Part shown: positions 41,412 to 52,742 of the stretch, one piece after another | Layout of the letters: every line of letters starts with the position of its first letter | Numbering within the stretch: position 1 is the first letter of the stretch | Source: Begonia masoniana | Lineage: Eukaryota > Streptophyta > Magnoliopsida > Cucurbitales > Begoniaceae | Assembly (NCBI GenBank): GCA_022432975.1 | Contig: CM039510.1 | Span: forward strand, 30,766,018-30,830,017 | Reading direction: 5' to 3' | Length of the DNA stretch: 64,000 nucleotides | Made by a program: the position numbers and the translations under genes | The notes under the pieces: generated by a model | The model's input: the letters and a program-made list of their open reading frames with translations, nothing else | Databases searched by the model: none | What the model was told of the DNA's origin: nothing

Positions 41412-41998
41412 TCACGTAGCCTCTTCCACCTCGTGGTTCCGCCATAGGACTTTAACTAGCGGAATCTCTTTGTTGCGTAAGACTTTAATGGAAGACTCCA
41501 AAATACGTATCGGCCTCTCCTCGTAAGTCAAGGTAGGTTGTACCTCGATCTCTGTTGCTTCCACGGCATGTGATGGATCACGCAAACACTTCCGAAGCAT
41601 GGACACATGAAATACGTCGTGGATACTCTCCATAGAAGCCGGAAGCTCTAATCTGTACGCCATCTTCCCGATCCTCTTCAGAATAGGAAAGGGCCCCACA
41701 TAACGAGGGTTCAACTTACCCCTCCTTCCAAATCTCATGACGCCCTTAAACGGAGAAACCTTAAGGTAAACCTCATCACCTTCTTCAAACTCTAGCTCTC
41801 TCCGTCTCGTGTCAGCATAGTTCTTCTGTCGGCTCTGAGCTATCTCAATACGTTGTCGGATAACGGCAATCTTCTCTGCCATTTGCTGCTAGAATCTCTG
41901 GACCAACGATGCTGGCCTTGCCAACCTCGTCCCAATACAACGGAGACCTACACTTCCGTCCATACAGCGCCTCGTACGGAGCCATGCCAATCGTAGCC
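41412..41998 (-). pseudogene. Element G integrase C-terminus and chromodomain
   Basis: Frame 41412-41882 carries the SRQKNYADTRRRELEFEEGD region, GPF motif (YVGPFPILK) and a chromodomain-like tail (VLWRNHEVEEAT). It is separated from the integrase core by a TAG at about 41998 (after NNSF) and a frame change near 41882-41890. Left of it, 41324-41411 holds the PPT beside the LTR. Confidence 0.85.
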
Positions 41999-43079
41999 TA
42001 GAAACTGTTGTTGTACGAGAACTCAATCAGAGGCAAATATCGGCTCCACGATCCCTGAAACTCCAGCACACACGCTCTGAGCATATCCTCAAGAATCTGA
42101 TTCGTCCTCTCTGTCTGACCATCAGTCTGAGGATGAAATGTCGTGCTGAAATTAAGCTGAGTCCTCATAGCTTTGTGCAGACTCTTCCAGAACTTCGATG
42201 TAAATCTCGGATCTCTGTCTGAGACAATCGAAACTGGCACACCGTGAAGTCTAACAATCTCCTGCACATAGAGCTCAGCGAGCTGATCCATAGAAGACGC
42301 CATCTTCACAGATAAGAAGTGAGCCGACTTCGTCAATCGGTCCACAATAACCCATATGTCGTCATGGCCCTTCGTCGTCCTCGGGAGCCCCACAATGAAA
42401 TCATGGAGATCTGCTCCCATTTCCACTCCGGAATCGGCAGTGGCAATAATGTTTCGGCCGGTCTTTGGTGCTCTGTCTTTACCTGTTGACAGACTAGACA
42501 AGTCTCGACGTACTTGGCGACCTCTCTCTTCATATTTGGCCACCAGAAGTGTTGCTTTAAATCCCGGTACATCTTGGTACTTCCCGGGTGCACAGAATAT
42601 GCCGAAGAATGTGCCTCGGCCAATATCTCCTTCTTCAGATCGTCGTCGTTAGGCACGTACCACCTATGCCTGAACTTCAGAATACCATCATCCGATAAAT
42701 GGAAATCCAACGAGTCTCCCAACGTCATACTCAATCGAAGCTCCTCACACTCCGTATCATTCTGCTGAGCTTCGCGTATCCTATCCAGAATGGTCGGCCT
42801 GAGAGAAATGTTGGTGAGCATACTGGACAACTCTGCCACTATCTCCACATCGAACTTCTCGATCTCAGACCGCAGCGTAACTGACATCGCTGCTAGTGAA
42901 GGCCGACTCGTAGAAGGCACTCTACTCAAAGCATCAGCAACCTTGTTCGCCTTTCCTCAATGGTACTTGATATCAAAATCATAATCTTTGACGAACTCGA
43001 GCCATCGTCTCTGTCGCATATTCAGCTCCTTCTACGTAAATAAATACTTCAAGCTCTTGTGATCGGAAAATATCTCACA
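41999..43079 (-). pseudogene. Element G integrase core and RNase H end
   Basis: H-H-C-C zinc region in the 42333-42929 frame ([31 protein letters not shown]). The catalytic core is in the 41998-42543 frame ([34 protein letters not shown]), all three acidic residues present. A frameshift near 42380-42400 separates them. The last part of RNase H (42930-43079) has stops. Confidence 0.85.
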
Positions 43080-44110
43080 CTACTGCTCATATAAATAATG
43101 TCTCCATATCTTCAGTGCGAAGACCACAGCTGCTAACTCAAGGTCGTGCGTATGGTAATTCTGCTCGTACGGCTTCAACTGCCGAGAAGCATAAGCAATA
43201 ACTCTTCCCTTCTGCATCAATACACAACCGAGTCCAACTCCAGACGCATCACAATAAATACTGAACTTGTTACCTTCTACAGGTAATGTCAATACTGGAG
43301 CGGTGGTCAATCTCTACTTTAACTCCATAAAACTGCTATAACAAGCAGACGACCATATAAATCTCTCGTTTTTCCAAGTCAATCGTGAAAGAGGAACTGC
43401 GATCTTTGAAAATCCCTCTATGAACTTCCTATAATAACCAGCTAATCCGAGAAATCCACGCACCTCACGTACGTTCTTCGGCTGTGGCCAATCTCTGACC
43501 ACCTGAATTTTGCTCGGATCCACAGAAACTCCATCCTGCGAGATAATATGGCCAAGGAAGCTCACTCTGTCTAGCCAAAACTCGCACTTTGAAAACTTTG
43601 GATACAGCTGGCGTTGACTCAGAATCTGTAAAACAATCCTCAGATGGTTCTCGTGTTCTTCTTTCGTCTTAGAGTAGATCAGGATATCGTCGATGAAAAC
43701 CACCACGAACTTGTCCAAGTACTCCTTGAAGACACGGTTCATCAAATCCATGAACGCTGCAGGGGCATTAGTGAGTCCAAAAGACATGACAAGGAACTCA
43801 AAATGCCCATACCTCATTCGGAACGCCGTTTTCTGTACATCTTCCTTCCGGACTTTCAACTGATAATAACCCGAGCGTAGGTCAATCCTGGAAAATACTC
43901 GGGCACCCTGCAACTGATCAAACAAGTCATCGATCCGGGGCAGTGGATATTTATTCTTCACCGTCAATTTGTTCAACTCTCTGTAATCGATGCACATCCT
44001 GAGGGTCCTATCTTTCTTCTTGACAAACAGAACGGGCGCACCCCAAGGCGAAACACTGGGTCAAATAAAACCCTTCTCTAACAACTCATCAAGCTGAGTC
44101 CTCAACTCTC
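43080..44110 (-). pseudogene. Element G reverse transcriptase and RNase H
   Basis: RT frame 43314-43997 starts [10 protein letters not shown] and holds [10 protein letters not shown] and [11 protein letters not shown], so the catalytic aspartates are intact. RNase H frame 43080-43310 holds [11 protein letters not shown] and [11 protein letters not shown] at about 43313 divides the two. Upstream RT start lies at about 44000-44110 with a stop near 44058. Confidence 0.88.
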
Positions 44111-45823
44111 TCAACTCAGCTGGTGCCAACCGGTACGGGTTTTTAAACCTTGGCGCGGTATTAGGATAGACATCAATAGTGAATTCAATCTCCCGGTCCG
44201 GCGGTAACCCGGAAGATCATCGAGGAATATCTCAGAGAACTCTTTGACTATAGGAATGTCGCTCGGCCTCACTCCGCTACTGGATATCAAATACGGAGGC
44301 CAAATAAATAGAGCACGCACCTTTAAACTTCTCGTTGACCTTCATGGAATAAGAAATAGGCGATCCGCTCAATCGGTTCATCGCTTGATAAGAAAACTCG
44401 GCTTTACCCGGGGGTCGGAAGGTCACAATCCCGGATCGACAGTCGATGGTGGCGAAGTGCTGCGATAGCCAGTCCATCCCTAAGATAAGATCGTAGAACT
44501 CTATGCCCATAACGATCAGACGTGCATAGAGGGTATCGTTCCCAACTGAAACAATATTCCCCTGGACAACTTGACTTGACTGCATACGCTCTCCTGAGGG
44601 CAGCATCACACTATACTCGTACTCTGCCAACTCTGGTACTAACCTCAGTCTAGACATGCAAGCAGTCGATATGAAAGAGTGCGTAGCTCCGGTATCCATC
44701 AAAGTAAAAACAGATGTGCCCATAATCAATATAGTACCTGAGATCACAGAAGGTCGAGCCTCGTCGTCAACATCACCAGGTTCAATAAATGCAAATATCC
44801 TCGGGGTCACTCTCCTTTGATCGGTAGTCGCCCTCGGATAGTTCTGAGAAAAATGGCCGACCTCTCCACATCGGTAACAACTGTTTGTGCCCAGTCGGCA
44901 AGCGCCGTAGTGTTCCTTCTGGCACATAGGACAAACAGGCTTCTGTGTAGCTCCTTGAACTTGTTTTTCCTTGCCCCAATCATTACCTCCCTCAAGAGGT
45001 CTTTTAACACCCCTCTGCTACTGCTGGGGCTGTGCTCTAGGCTGCCAACCTCGGATCTGTGACTGAGGTCGGATCTCACGGAAGAAGCCCTTAGCTGGCT
45101 CCCTCGGTCTGACAGAATCTCTATCAACTGCCTCAATCTCAAGTGCCCTGGCCACAATCTCGTCATAGGATACATTCCGTACCCCTGATATAGTAAGGCT
45201 CCTCCGAAACTCCTGACTAAGCCCTTGCAAAAATCTGCGTACCCTGTCCTCGTTAACACTGACCTGACGTGGCGCGAATCGGGACAGTGCTTCAAACCTC
45301 CTCACATACTCAGCAATAGAACCAACCTGCCGCAACTGCATAAAATCAACGATCTTTGCCTCTCGCACGGTATGGCTAAAATACTTGTCATAGAACAACG
45401 TCTTGAATCGCTCCCATCCCATAATCGTAACATCTGCGGTCGCCTTGACAGAATCCCACCAAAATCGGGCGTCCAGTGCCAAGTGGTAGGTCACCAATGC
45501 AACCTTCTCTCCGTCCTCTATGCCAGCATGCGCCAGCATGTCCTCCATAGTTCGAATCCACTTTTCAGCTGAAGAGGGATTCGTAGACTGTCCATTAAAT
45601 ATAGGGGCTGGAGCTTCTGAAATCTCTCCATCCCACGGTTACCCGAAATAGCTGTCTCCCGAGCTCTAACGCCCTCTCGGTCTATCAGAGTACCCAGCTG
45701 CTGTGACTGTCTCTCCATCTGCTGAGCTTGTCGCTCCATATGCTGAGACTGCTGGGCAATAAAATCCTTGAGGGTGTCTATCGTATCATCTCGATCGTCT
45801 CGGTCATTTCCTCGACGCAACTC
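44111..45823 (-). pseudogene. Element G gag and protease
   Basis: Gag core in frames 45518-45820 and 45018-45548 (ARFWWDSVKATADV, FMQLRQVGSIAEYV). The zinc knuckle reads CYRCGEVGHFSQNYP: the last zinc-binding Cys has become Tyr. The protease has DTGATHSF and ILGMDWL. The first gag codon after the leader intron is TTG, not ATG. Several frameshifts join these pieces. Confidence 0.85.
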
Positions 45824-45887
45824 CTATATAAAAGTTAAGCAAACATTCTAAGAAATAGAAATCAATTAAAACTATAAACATACTTAC
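45824..45887 (-). other. Putative leader intron between PBS and gag of element G
   Basis: Sense donor CATCAACT|GTAAGTATG and acceptor TTATATAG|GAGTTG enclose 64 AT-rich nt. The flanking sequence stays open across the junction, although no ATG remains upstream. Matches the introns in C and D in position. Confidence 0.5.
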
Positions 45888-45958
45888 AGTTGATGAAAGA
45901 TGTCCGCGTAGTGGCTGTGCAGTCGAGCAGTCTACAGAACCGATTTTAAAACCCGGGG

Positions 45959-45970
45959 GCTCTGATACCA
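45959..45970 (-). promoter_or_regulatory. Primer binding site of element G (tRNA-iMet)
   Basis: Sense TGGTATCAGAGC, five bases after the LTR end. Confidence 0.9.
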
Positions 45971-45975
45971 TAAAT

Positions 45976-46244
45976 TGTAGCGACCCTATTTATTGTACCC
46001 AATTTCCGTACATATTTTTCGTTTTCTTTTCTACTTAGTGTTTATGCAGAAAACAATTTGAAACAATTTAAAATTAATTGAATAAAACATTTAAAACAAT
46101 TAAAACTATTATTTAAAACTATAATTAAAACAATTTACAAATAAAACAAAAGGGAGGGCAGAATTGTCATTCTGCCGAGAAGGAAGAGGGGCGACCGATC
46201 GGTGGCAGCGATCGCTGCCCCAGCAATCGATCGCAGGCAGCGAT
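45976..46244 (-). mobile_element. Right (5') LTR of element G, segment 1
   Basis: Starts TGTAGCGACC like the left LTR. Ends in GCGAT at 46240-46244, the left target copy of element D. Confidence 0.9.
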
Positions 46245-46588
46245 TGTAACACCCGAGTTTTTTTTGGGTTTCCGCTCCAAGGCTATTTTCGTAAATAAGT
46301 AAATTAGGTCCGTTTTGCGAGCGGATAGTTTTATCAGGACCCTAGAAATTTATGGGGATTTGTAGAAGAATAAGTGAAATTTTAGAAACCTAAATCGAGA
46401 AGAGTAATGCTACAGTTCCCGTTTTAGCCTTTTTAGTATATTAATTCGTAAAAATAGCAAAATAAGTCCGTTTTACGAAAAGAAAGTGTTATTAGGGTCC
46501 TAACGATTAATGTGAATTTGTGGAGATATACGGGATTTAACGGGATTTACGGAAGGCAAAACGGTATATTAATGTTTAATAGGAATAT

Positions 46589-46915
46589 TATTGTACCCAA
46601 TTTCCGTACATATTTTTCGTTTTCTTTTCTACTTAGTGTTTATGCAGAAAACAATTTGAAACAATTTAAAATTAATTGAATAAAACATTTAAAACAATTA
46701 AAACTATTATTTAAAACTATAATTAAAACAATTTACAAATAAAACAAAAGGGAGGGCAGAATTGTCATTCTGCCGAGAAGGAAGAGGGGCGACCGATCGG
46801 TGGCAGCGATCGCTGCCCCAGCAATCGATCGCAGGCAGCGATTGTAACACCCGAGTTTTTTTTGGGTTTCCGCTCCAAGGCTATTTTCGTAAATAAGTAA
46901 ATTAGGTCCGTTTTG
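46589..46915. repeat. 327-bp duplication of the G/D junction inside D's 5' LTR
   Basis: 46589-46915 repeats 45991-46317 at a fixed offset of 598 bp, including the end of G's LTR, the GCGAT target and the first 73 bp of D. It is placed in the (ATT)n part of the LTR, absent from D's 3' LTR. Confidence 0.92.
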
Positions 46916-47817
46916 ATTATTATTATTATTATTATTATTATAATATAATAAAACAAAACGACAGAATGGCTTTGCCATTCTGTAGTTCGTGAGTCGAGCG
47001 CCGAGCGCCGAGGGCCGATCGGAGGAGGGAGCAAGAGGCGACGAACGCCGGCGATTTCTCGCCGTTCTCCGGCCAGACGACGGCGACAAGGAGATTCCGG
47101 CCTGTCTCCGCGCACAAACCCGACCGGTATGGCTCGTTTTTCTCCTCCTTTCGGTTCGGTTTAGGGCTGTGCGTAACGAGCTCGATTGAGCTCCGATCGC
47201 CGGCCATTTTTGGTTGCTTTCAACGTTGCATTGCCGAGCTTAATGCCGGCATAGGTTGCCGAGCAGCATGGTGCTCGGATTGTGCTGGAAACAGGAGACC
47301 CGAATTAGGGTTTAGGGTTTTCTTAATTGGAAACTTCGATTTTTGGTTAGATTATTCTAATTGAGGGTAGATGTGGTCGATTGGTGATGAAATAGGTGGA
47401 ATTTGATGAAAAATTGGAAAAGAGAAATTTTGGGTAAAAGGGGCAGTTCGGGTTTTGCCCTTTTTGACCTAGTTCCGGTTATTTGTTTTAAAATTCCTTT
47501 TGGCAGATTAAAATAGGTTATTAGAGGAGTACGTGGCCGCTGGAATCGTTCGATTCCGATAACCGACGCAAAAGTTACGCGCGTTTGAGTTTCGGGTCGG
47601 TTTTTACCGAACCCAAATTAGTGGCCCATTTAATTAGGTTTTAGTTGGATTAGGCTAGAAATAGTAATTTGAGATGTTTTCACGAAAATAAGAGTTTAGT
47701 TATGCCCGAACGAAATGAGTTAGAGTTTTTGAAGAAATTTTCTTAGCTCGGGATTTCGTTTAGCTTTGAAATGGATGGTTTAGATTAATACTAATGACGT
47801 GCTATGAAATGCCTTAG

Positions 47818-48561
47818 GTAATCCAAGCTCTTCAAGGACGGTGCTCGGCATAGCCAAGACGCCAGGTAAGTGGATGTTAGGCTTCCGGCCCTTAAGGCCC
47901 TACATCGTGTCAACGTTAGGTTTTTCTGTTTTGATGATGATTTTCTGATTGTGGGGATTAATGAGTCGGGTAGCTTAGAATGTTAGTTGTTTGTGAAGTT
48001 CGTTAAGAATAGTATATGTCCATGTACGTAGTGAATTGTTTGATGATATGTTTTGATGATATGTCGTACATAGATTTCTCATGCATCATGTTTTAAAAGA
48101 AAAGTACGAAAATGTTTTAGCATATGATTTCACGATTTAAACGTAGAAACGACAACGATGTAAAACGAAAATGTATAGTGTCTGAGGGAAGTGGTTCACC
48201 CTTCAGATGTAAAGTTGTGGAACATCCAGAAAATGTATGATATCTGAGGGAAGTGGTTCACCCTTCAGATAAAGATTTATATGTGGAACGTCTAGAGATG
48301 GAGAAACTAATCCGCCCTCCATTGGTAGAGGATTACATGTATGTACGATGGAAATGAAATGAATATGTATGACGAAACGAAACGAAATGAATATGAACGA
48401 TGAAACGAAATGAAATGATTATGTACGATGAAACTGTAGAAACTGCATATGTTAAGCAAAATGTTTTAAATTCATATAGTGCATCCCCTTACTAAGCATT
48501 AGGCTTACTGTTTATGTTGCATGATGTAGGTGACAGGTGTGAACTCGATGACAAAGAATAG
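47818..48561 (+). promoter_or_regulatory. Conserved LTR intron-like module, 5' LTR of D
   Basis: Putative exon 47818-47865 (48 nt, open), donor CAG|GTAAGT, intron 47866-48529 (664 nt), acceptor GATGTAG|G. CCTACATC at 47899-47906 pairs with GATGTAGG at 48523-48530. Hairpin TAAGCATTAGGCTTA at 48493-48507, with CTTAC before it. Inside lie two tandem copies of a TCTGAGGG...CCCTTCAGA hairpin (48180-48270). The tail reads DRCELDDKE then TAG at 48559-48561. Confidence 0.65.
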
Positions 48562-49266
48562 GTGGTCGACGGATGGTGCTCGTGGCGACGGGGTGTGTTT
48601 TGGTTTGGCTTGACGATCCGATGGTGTGCCCCGAACTGATTTGGTGGCGAATGATGTGAGTTAGTTTTGTTGGTTAGTAGGTCTACGTGTAGGTTTAATT
48701 TGTGAAAGTATCAAAGTGTTTAAGTATGTAGATTAGAGGTTTTGATAGAAAAATGTATGAACAGTCGAGTTTTGATGTATATGTAGTAGTAGTAGATTAT
48801 TTAGAATGTGGAGTTTAAATTTTAGAATTTTACTGGAACTGTTTGGGTATTTTGAACTGTTTGGTTATTTTAAAACAGGTAAGGATATGCTCGATTTTTA
48901 GAGCGATCCACGCAGTTTGTTTTCTTGAGTCTTTCGAAATTATAGGTACTATTAGTGTCGTGTTTTGATGATCGACGTATGAGCGTTTTGTTTTCATTAA
49001 TCTTACTTTAATTGTCAGTTGGTTTAAATCATTAATGGTTTTAGTCTAGTTTTAAATGTTTTAAAAGTCGAAATGTTTTACGCTTAAAAGTTTAAGGCAA
49101 GGTTAGACCCTAAAGGTTGTTAGAGGTGGGTCAATTGTCTAAGTCCGTTTTCTTTTAAAGTGTTAAGTAAAAATGAAAAAGTTTACGAGAAAATACGAGG
49201 GCTTAGGTAATGGTTATGTCACGCAAGTCCGTGGCGGCCCTGATCGGGTTGGGGTCGTCACAGTTA

Positions 49267-49277
49267 TGGTATCAGAG
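49267..49277 (+). promoter_or_regulatory. Primer binding site of element D (tRNA-iMet)
   Basis: TGGTATCAGAG four bases after the 5' LTR end. Confidence 0.9.
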
Positions 49278-49308
49278 AGACGGAGTTTTAAAAGCGAGTT
49301 CTGTGATA

Positions 49309-49559
49309 TGCCTGCCAAAAACACACCGCCGCACGAGGACTCTCCATCGACTGTAAGTATTTAAGTTTAAGTTTGATTCATAGATGTTTATATTGTTTTT
49401 GTCTTTTGTTTGTAATGTGTCTAGGAACGAGAAATGCCGAGGGCACCTAGTCAACTCCGAGTGGATCTGATTAGCCAGTTTATAGATAAGGTGCGAGTTT
49501 TTGAGCTAGAGGAGGAGCAGCTACCAGATAGGGGCATAAAAGAGTTGGTGAGGATTTAA
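49309..49559 (+). pseudogene. Start of gag of element D, with leader intron
   Basis: ATG at 49308-49310 starts MPAKNTPPHEDSPST, which meets a donor ACT|GTAAGTAT. Intron 49353-49424 (72 nt) ends TGTCTAG|GAACG. The downstream exon is in frame with the upstream ATG and reads to a TAA near 49558. No classical gag core is recognisable, so most of gag is missing or diverged. Confidence 0.5.
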
Positions 49560-49564
49560 TTAGC

Positions 49565-49810
49565 GTGGTAAATGAGAAACGTACACGAAGGCTTGTGCAG
49601 TTCCCTCAATGCCAAATGTGTAAGAAGTGTCATGGAGGGGAGTGCAAGTTGCATTCCGGTCGATGTTTTCGGTGCGACAAGGTGGGGCACAAGGCCAGAG
49701 ATTGTCTAGGACCGAATAAGATACCACCGTGTTGTCCTCCGAGGATGTATACCCTGATCGAGGATGAAGAAACCGCTCAACCATCGGTTATTCTAGGTAT
49801 ATTCATATAG
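49565..49810 (+). pseudogene. gag zinc-knuckle region of element D
   Basis: 81 codons from the ATG at 49568 region: a CX2CX2C-type cysteine cluster (CQMCKKCHGGEC) followed by a good CCHC knuckle CFRCDKVGHKARDC, then the spacer leading to protease (QPSVILGIFI) where the frame stops. The equivalent in element C is knuckle residues 311-342 and the following 40 residues. RNA-binding function of the knuckle could persist if translated. Confidence 0.75.
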
Positions 49811-52334
49811 TGACGATTAATAAGATAAGGAGCGTTGGAGAAGAAGTGTAATTAGAGTAGGGGTTTAAAACGTAACTTTTGTATATTAGATAGAAGGAGG
49901 ATTGTGAATAGAGAAAGTTACGCATTGAGATGAATAACCTGGGATAATTTGTCAAGTGTGCACATACTTAGAATTTATTACCGTTGGAGGGATACGACTT
50001 AAGAGATCTAACGGTTTGACAAATCCCCTAAGTATTTAAATGAAGGTAATAACCAAAAGTCTATCTTAGGTGAATTGTCGAATAGAAGCATCTGACTTAG
50101 TAAATATCAGTGAAGAGAACAAAAATATTGAGGTGAAGTTGGTAAGTTAATAAATTTAGAGATAATAAAGGATCAAGGTTATACGATAGATGATACTCAA
50201 GTTATATAATTTGGACGTTCTCTAGGAGATAGGTACCATCTTAAAGGACTAAGCAACGAAGGACAAATATTGATGCGTGAAAAGATTATGACCGCCACTA
50301 AATAGAAGAGAAGACTTAGTAAAGTTAAGAGTGACCAATAAATAGAAGATGCGTTAGACAATTAGATGCTGCTTAACCTAGAGATATAAGGCAAAGTATG
50401 AGAGTTAGAAATTATTGGAAACGCCTAAGAAGTGTAACAAAATTTTGAAGAAGGGTTTAGCACCTTAGATTGAAAGTCAAGTTTAGAGGTCCAGTACACC
50501 TCGTTCAAATTAGAGGAGCTGGTGAATTGACAAGGGTAAGTATCAATTATAGGAAATATAACAAGGATAAAAGATTTTAGATTCCTTGAGTTATGAACGC
50601 CGGAGTTAAGAAATGAGTCTATAGTTGATATAGTTTAAGTTAAGAACCCCAGACATGAGACTTACCTCCAAGATGGAAGTAGGAACTTTAGTGTTTAAAG
50701 GACTCGAGAGGTGGATCGTAATGAAGAGTTTAGGTGGTGACCAATCAAATTAGGTGAGTTAGAAAGCTTAGCCTATAAGGAATTAAGTCAAGGCCGATTC
50801 ATGTGAGAATTTAAGGAAGTGAACTCGACCACTTTGGTATTTGCCTAGAGACTTGAGAATAAATAGAGCTTGTAGTATGAGTCATGGCATGCTTAGCTCC
50901 ATTAAAGGTTATGGATGCTTCTAAATTTTGGGGAAAATAGAAGAATAAAATTTAAGAACTTTAGAAGATCTAGATTAAGGTTGTAGGTCTACCTACAACA
51001 AGTTTGCTAACAAGAAAATTGTTAGATGAATTATTGTGAAGAAGCTAGATGAATTATTGTGAAGAAGCTAAGGAGAACATTATGAACCTGACTAGAAGAA
51101 ATGACCAAGTAGTAGATTAGTTCGTAACTTTCGAGAAAGTCTTAGTGTGATATTAAGAATAAGTCTAGGACATTATCTAAATTAAATAAAAGGTTTAGAT
51201 TTGAAATTTTGATCGAATGTTAGTGTTGTGCGGATTGATAGATTAATGGATCGCCGGACGAGGAGGATGAGAAATTGCACAAATAATGTTCAAGTACATC
51301 GAGATAAGATTAAATTAGGAAATCTCAAAGGCTCGACCCGTATGTAGTGAAGTCAAAGCCAACGATTTGGTAAATAGTTAAGGTTAAGATAGATAAACTT
51401 AAGTGTGTGGAGAAGATCGCAACTTAAGGAAAATAAGGACTATGTGGTGTAAGATAAAATGGACGGTTAGGTAGATCTTTGGGCTTCGAATAGTGTCATA
51501 GAGATAAGTGAGAAAATTATTTAGATTAAAGGGGAGGTTGACTTATGAGTCAAGTAATGGAGGTTATGAAATTAGGAGCACATTGGATGAAGGGAAGAGA
51601 GGGTTGCACGAGGACTGTGCAAGTGAGCCTAGAAGTGAAGTTAGAGCAGGAGGTATTGGGGATGTTCCGACTCGTAAGTTACGTCGATCCGTTAGTATAC
51701 CCTTTAAGGTGTTGGGTGAATAATTTAAAGAATTAGTTTAGACTTAAGATTTGTTTGTGATCGATAAAGACCGATGTAAGAATTAGATGAAACGATCATA
51801 CTGGAAATAATTATAGAAACCTAGTGGATACCGTGAAAGCGTAAAGAAATAGATTTAATAATTACAGCCCTGTATACAGGAATGACATTAGAGTAGCTAA
51901 GGACATGCTATGATTGCCCAAGGTAAGTAGGTTTAGAAAATGAGATTGATAATTTGGAAAAGAGATAGTAGTGTAAAGAAGAGTTCGAAACAGAGGATTA
52001 GGATGAGAGATCTAAGTATCAGGTCCTTAGTGTTATAGAATTGAAGAAGCTTAAGGGTTTGAAGTGATTAGGTACGAATTGTTGTCACGAAATTTGAAGG
52101 TCTAGGCGACGAAGGGTTAAGTTGAAGTCGATGGACGTATGAGTAATTGACTTACGAAGTGCGAAGTTAGATGGATTGAAAGCTTCGGAGGTATAGAAAA
52201 CTATAAAAGACCCGAAGGGTGAGTAAGACCATAGGAGTGTCGAGGTTAGTATTTCGAGCATTGTACTTAGATAATGTGAGGGTGAGTAATTAGAAGGTTA
52301 ACCAAGTAATAATTTTGGGGGACAAAATTCCAAT
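49811..52334 (+). pseudogene. Decayed internal region of element D, pol not recognisable
   Basis: Purine-rich sequence without long open frames. Weak hints only: about 50530-50570 reads like a decayed R-x-x-I-x-Y-R reverse transcriptase stretch, and about 51225-51250 resembles V-V-x-D-R-L of integrase. I cannot support any functional domain. Confidence 0.45.
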
Positions 52335-52348
52335 TAAGGAGGGAAGGA
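52335..52348 (+). promoter_or_regulatory. Polypurine tract of element D
   Basis: AAGGAGGGAAGGA immediately before the 3' LTR start TGTAACATCC; almost the same as the PPT of element C. Confidence 0.85.
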
Positions 52349-52700
52349 TGTAACATCCGAGTTTTTTTTGGGTTTCCGCTCCAAGGCTATTTTCGTAAAT
52401 AAGTAAATTAGGTCCGTTTTGCGAGCGGATAGTTTTATCAGGACCCTAGAAATTTATGGGGATTTGTAGAAGAATAAGTGAAATTTTAGAAACCCAAATC
52501 GAGAAGAGTAATGCTAGAGTTCCCGTTTTAGCATTTTTAGTATATTAATTCGTAAAAATAGCAAAATAAGTCCGTTTTACGAAAAGAAAGTGTTATTAGG
52601 GTCCTAACGATTAATGTGAATTTGTGGAGATATACGGGATTTAACGGGATTTACGGAAGGCAAAACGGTATATTAATGTTTAATAGGAATTAATATTAGG

Positions 52701-52742
<42 letters not shown>

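Larger units (their letters stand above)
46245..49262 (+). mobile_element. 5' LTR of element D
   Basis: TGTAACACCC to GGGTCGTCACA, 3018 bp. Longer than the 3' LTR by an inserted copy of 327 bp (46589-46915) and an extra 62-bp repeat unit near 48180-48240. A (ATT)n run at 46916-46940 and a leader with donor CCG|GTATGG at 47126 follow. Confidence 0.93.

Noticed and set aside
46938..47207. Small frames repeated at 52673-53008 on the minus strand
   Set aside because: Antisense of the D LTR leader; duplicated with the LTR, with no recognisable domain.
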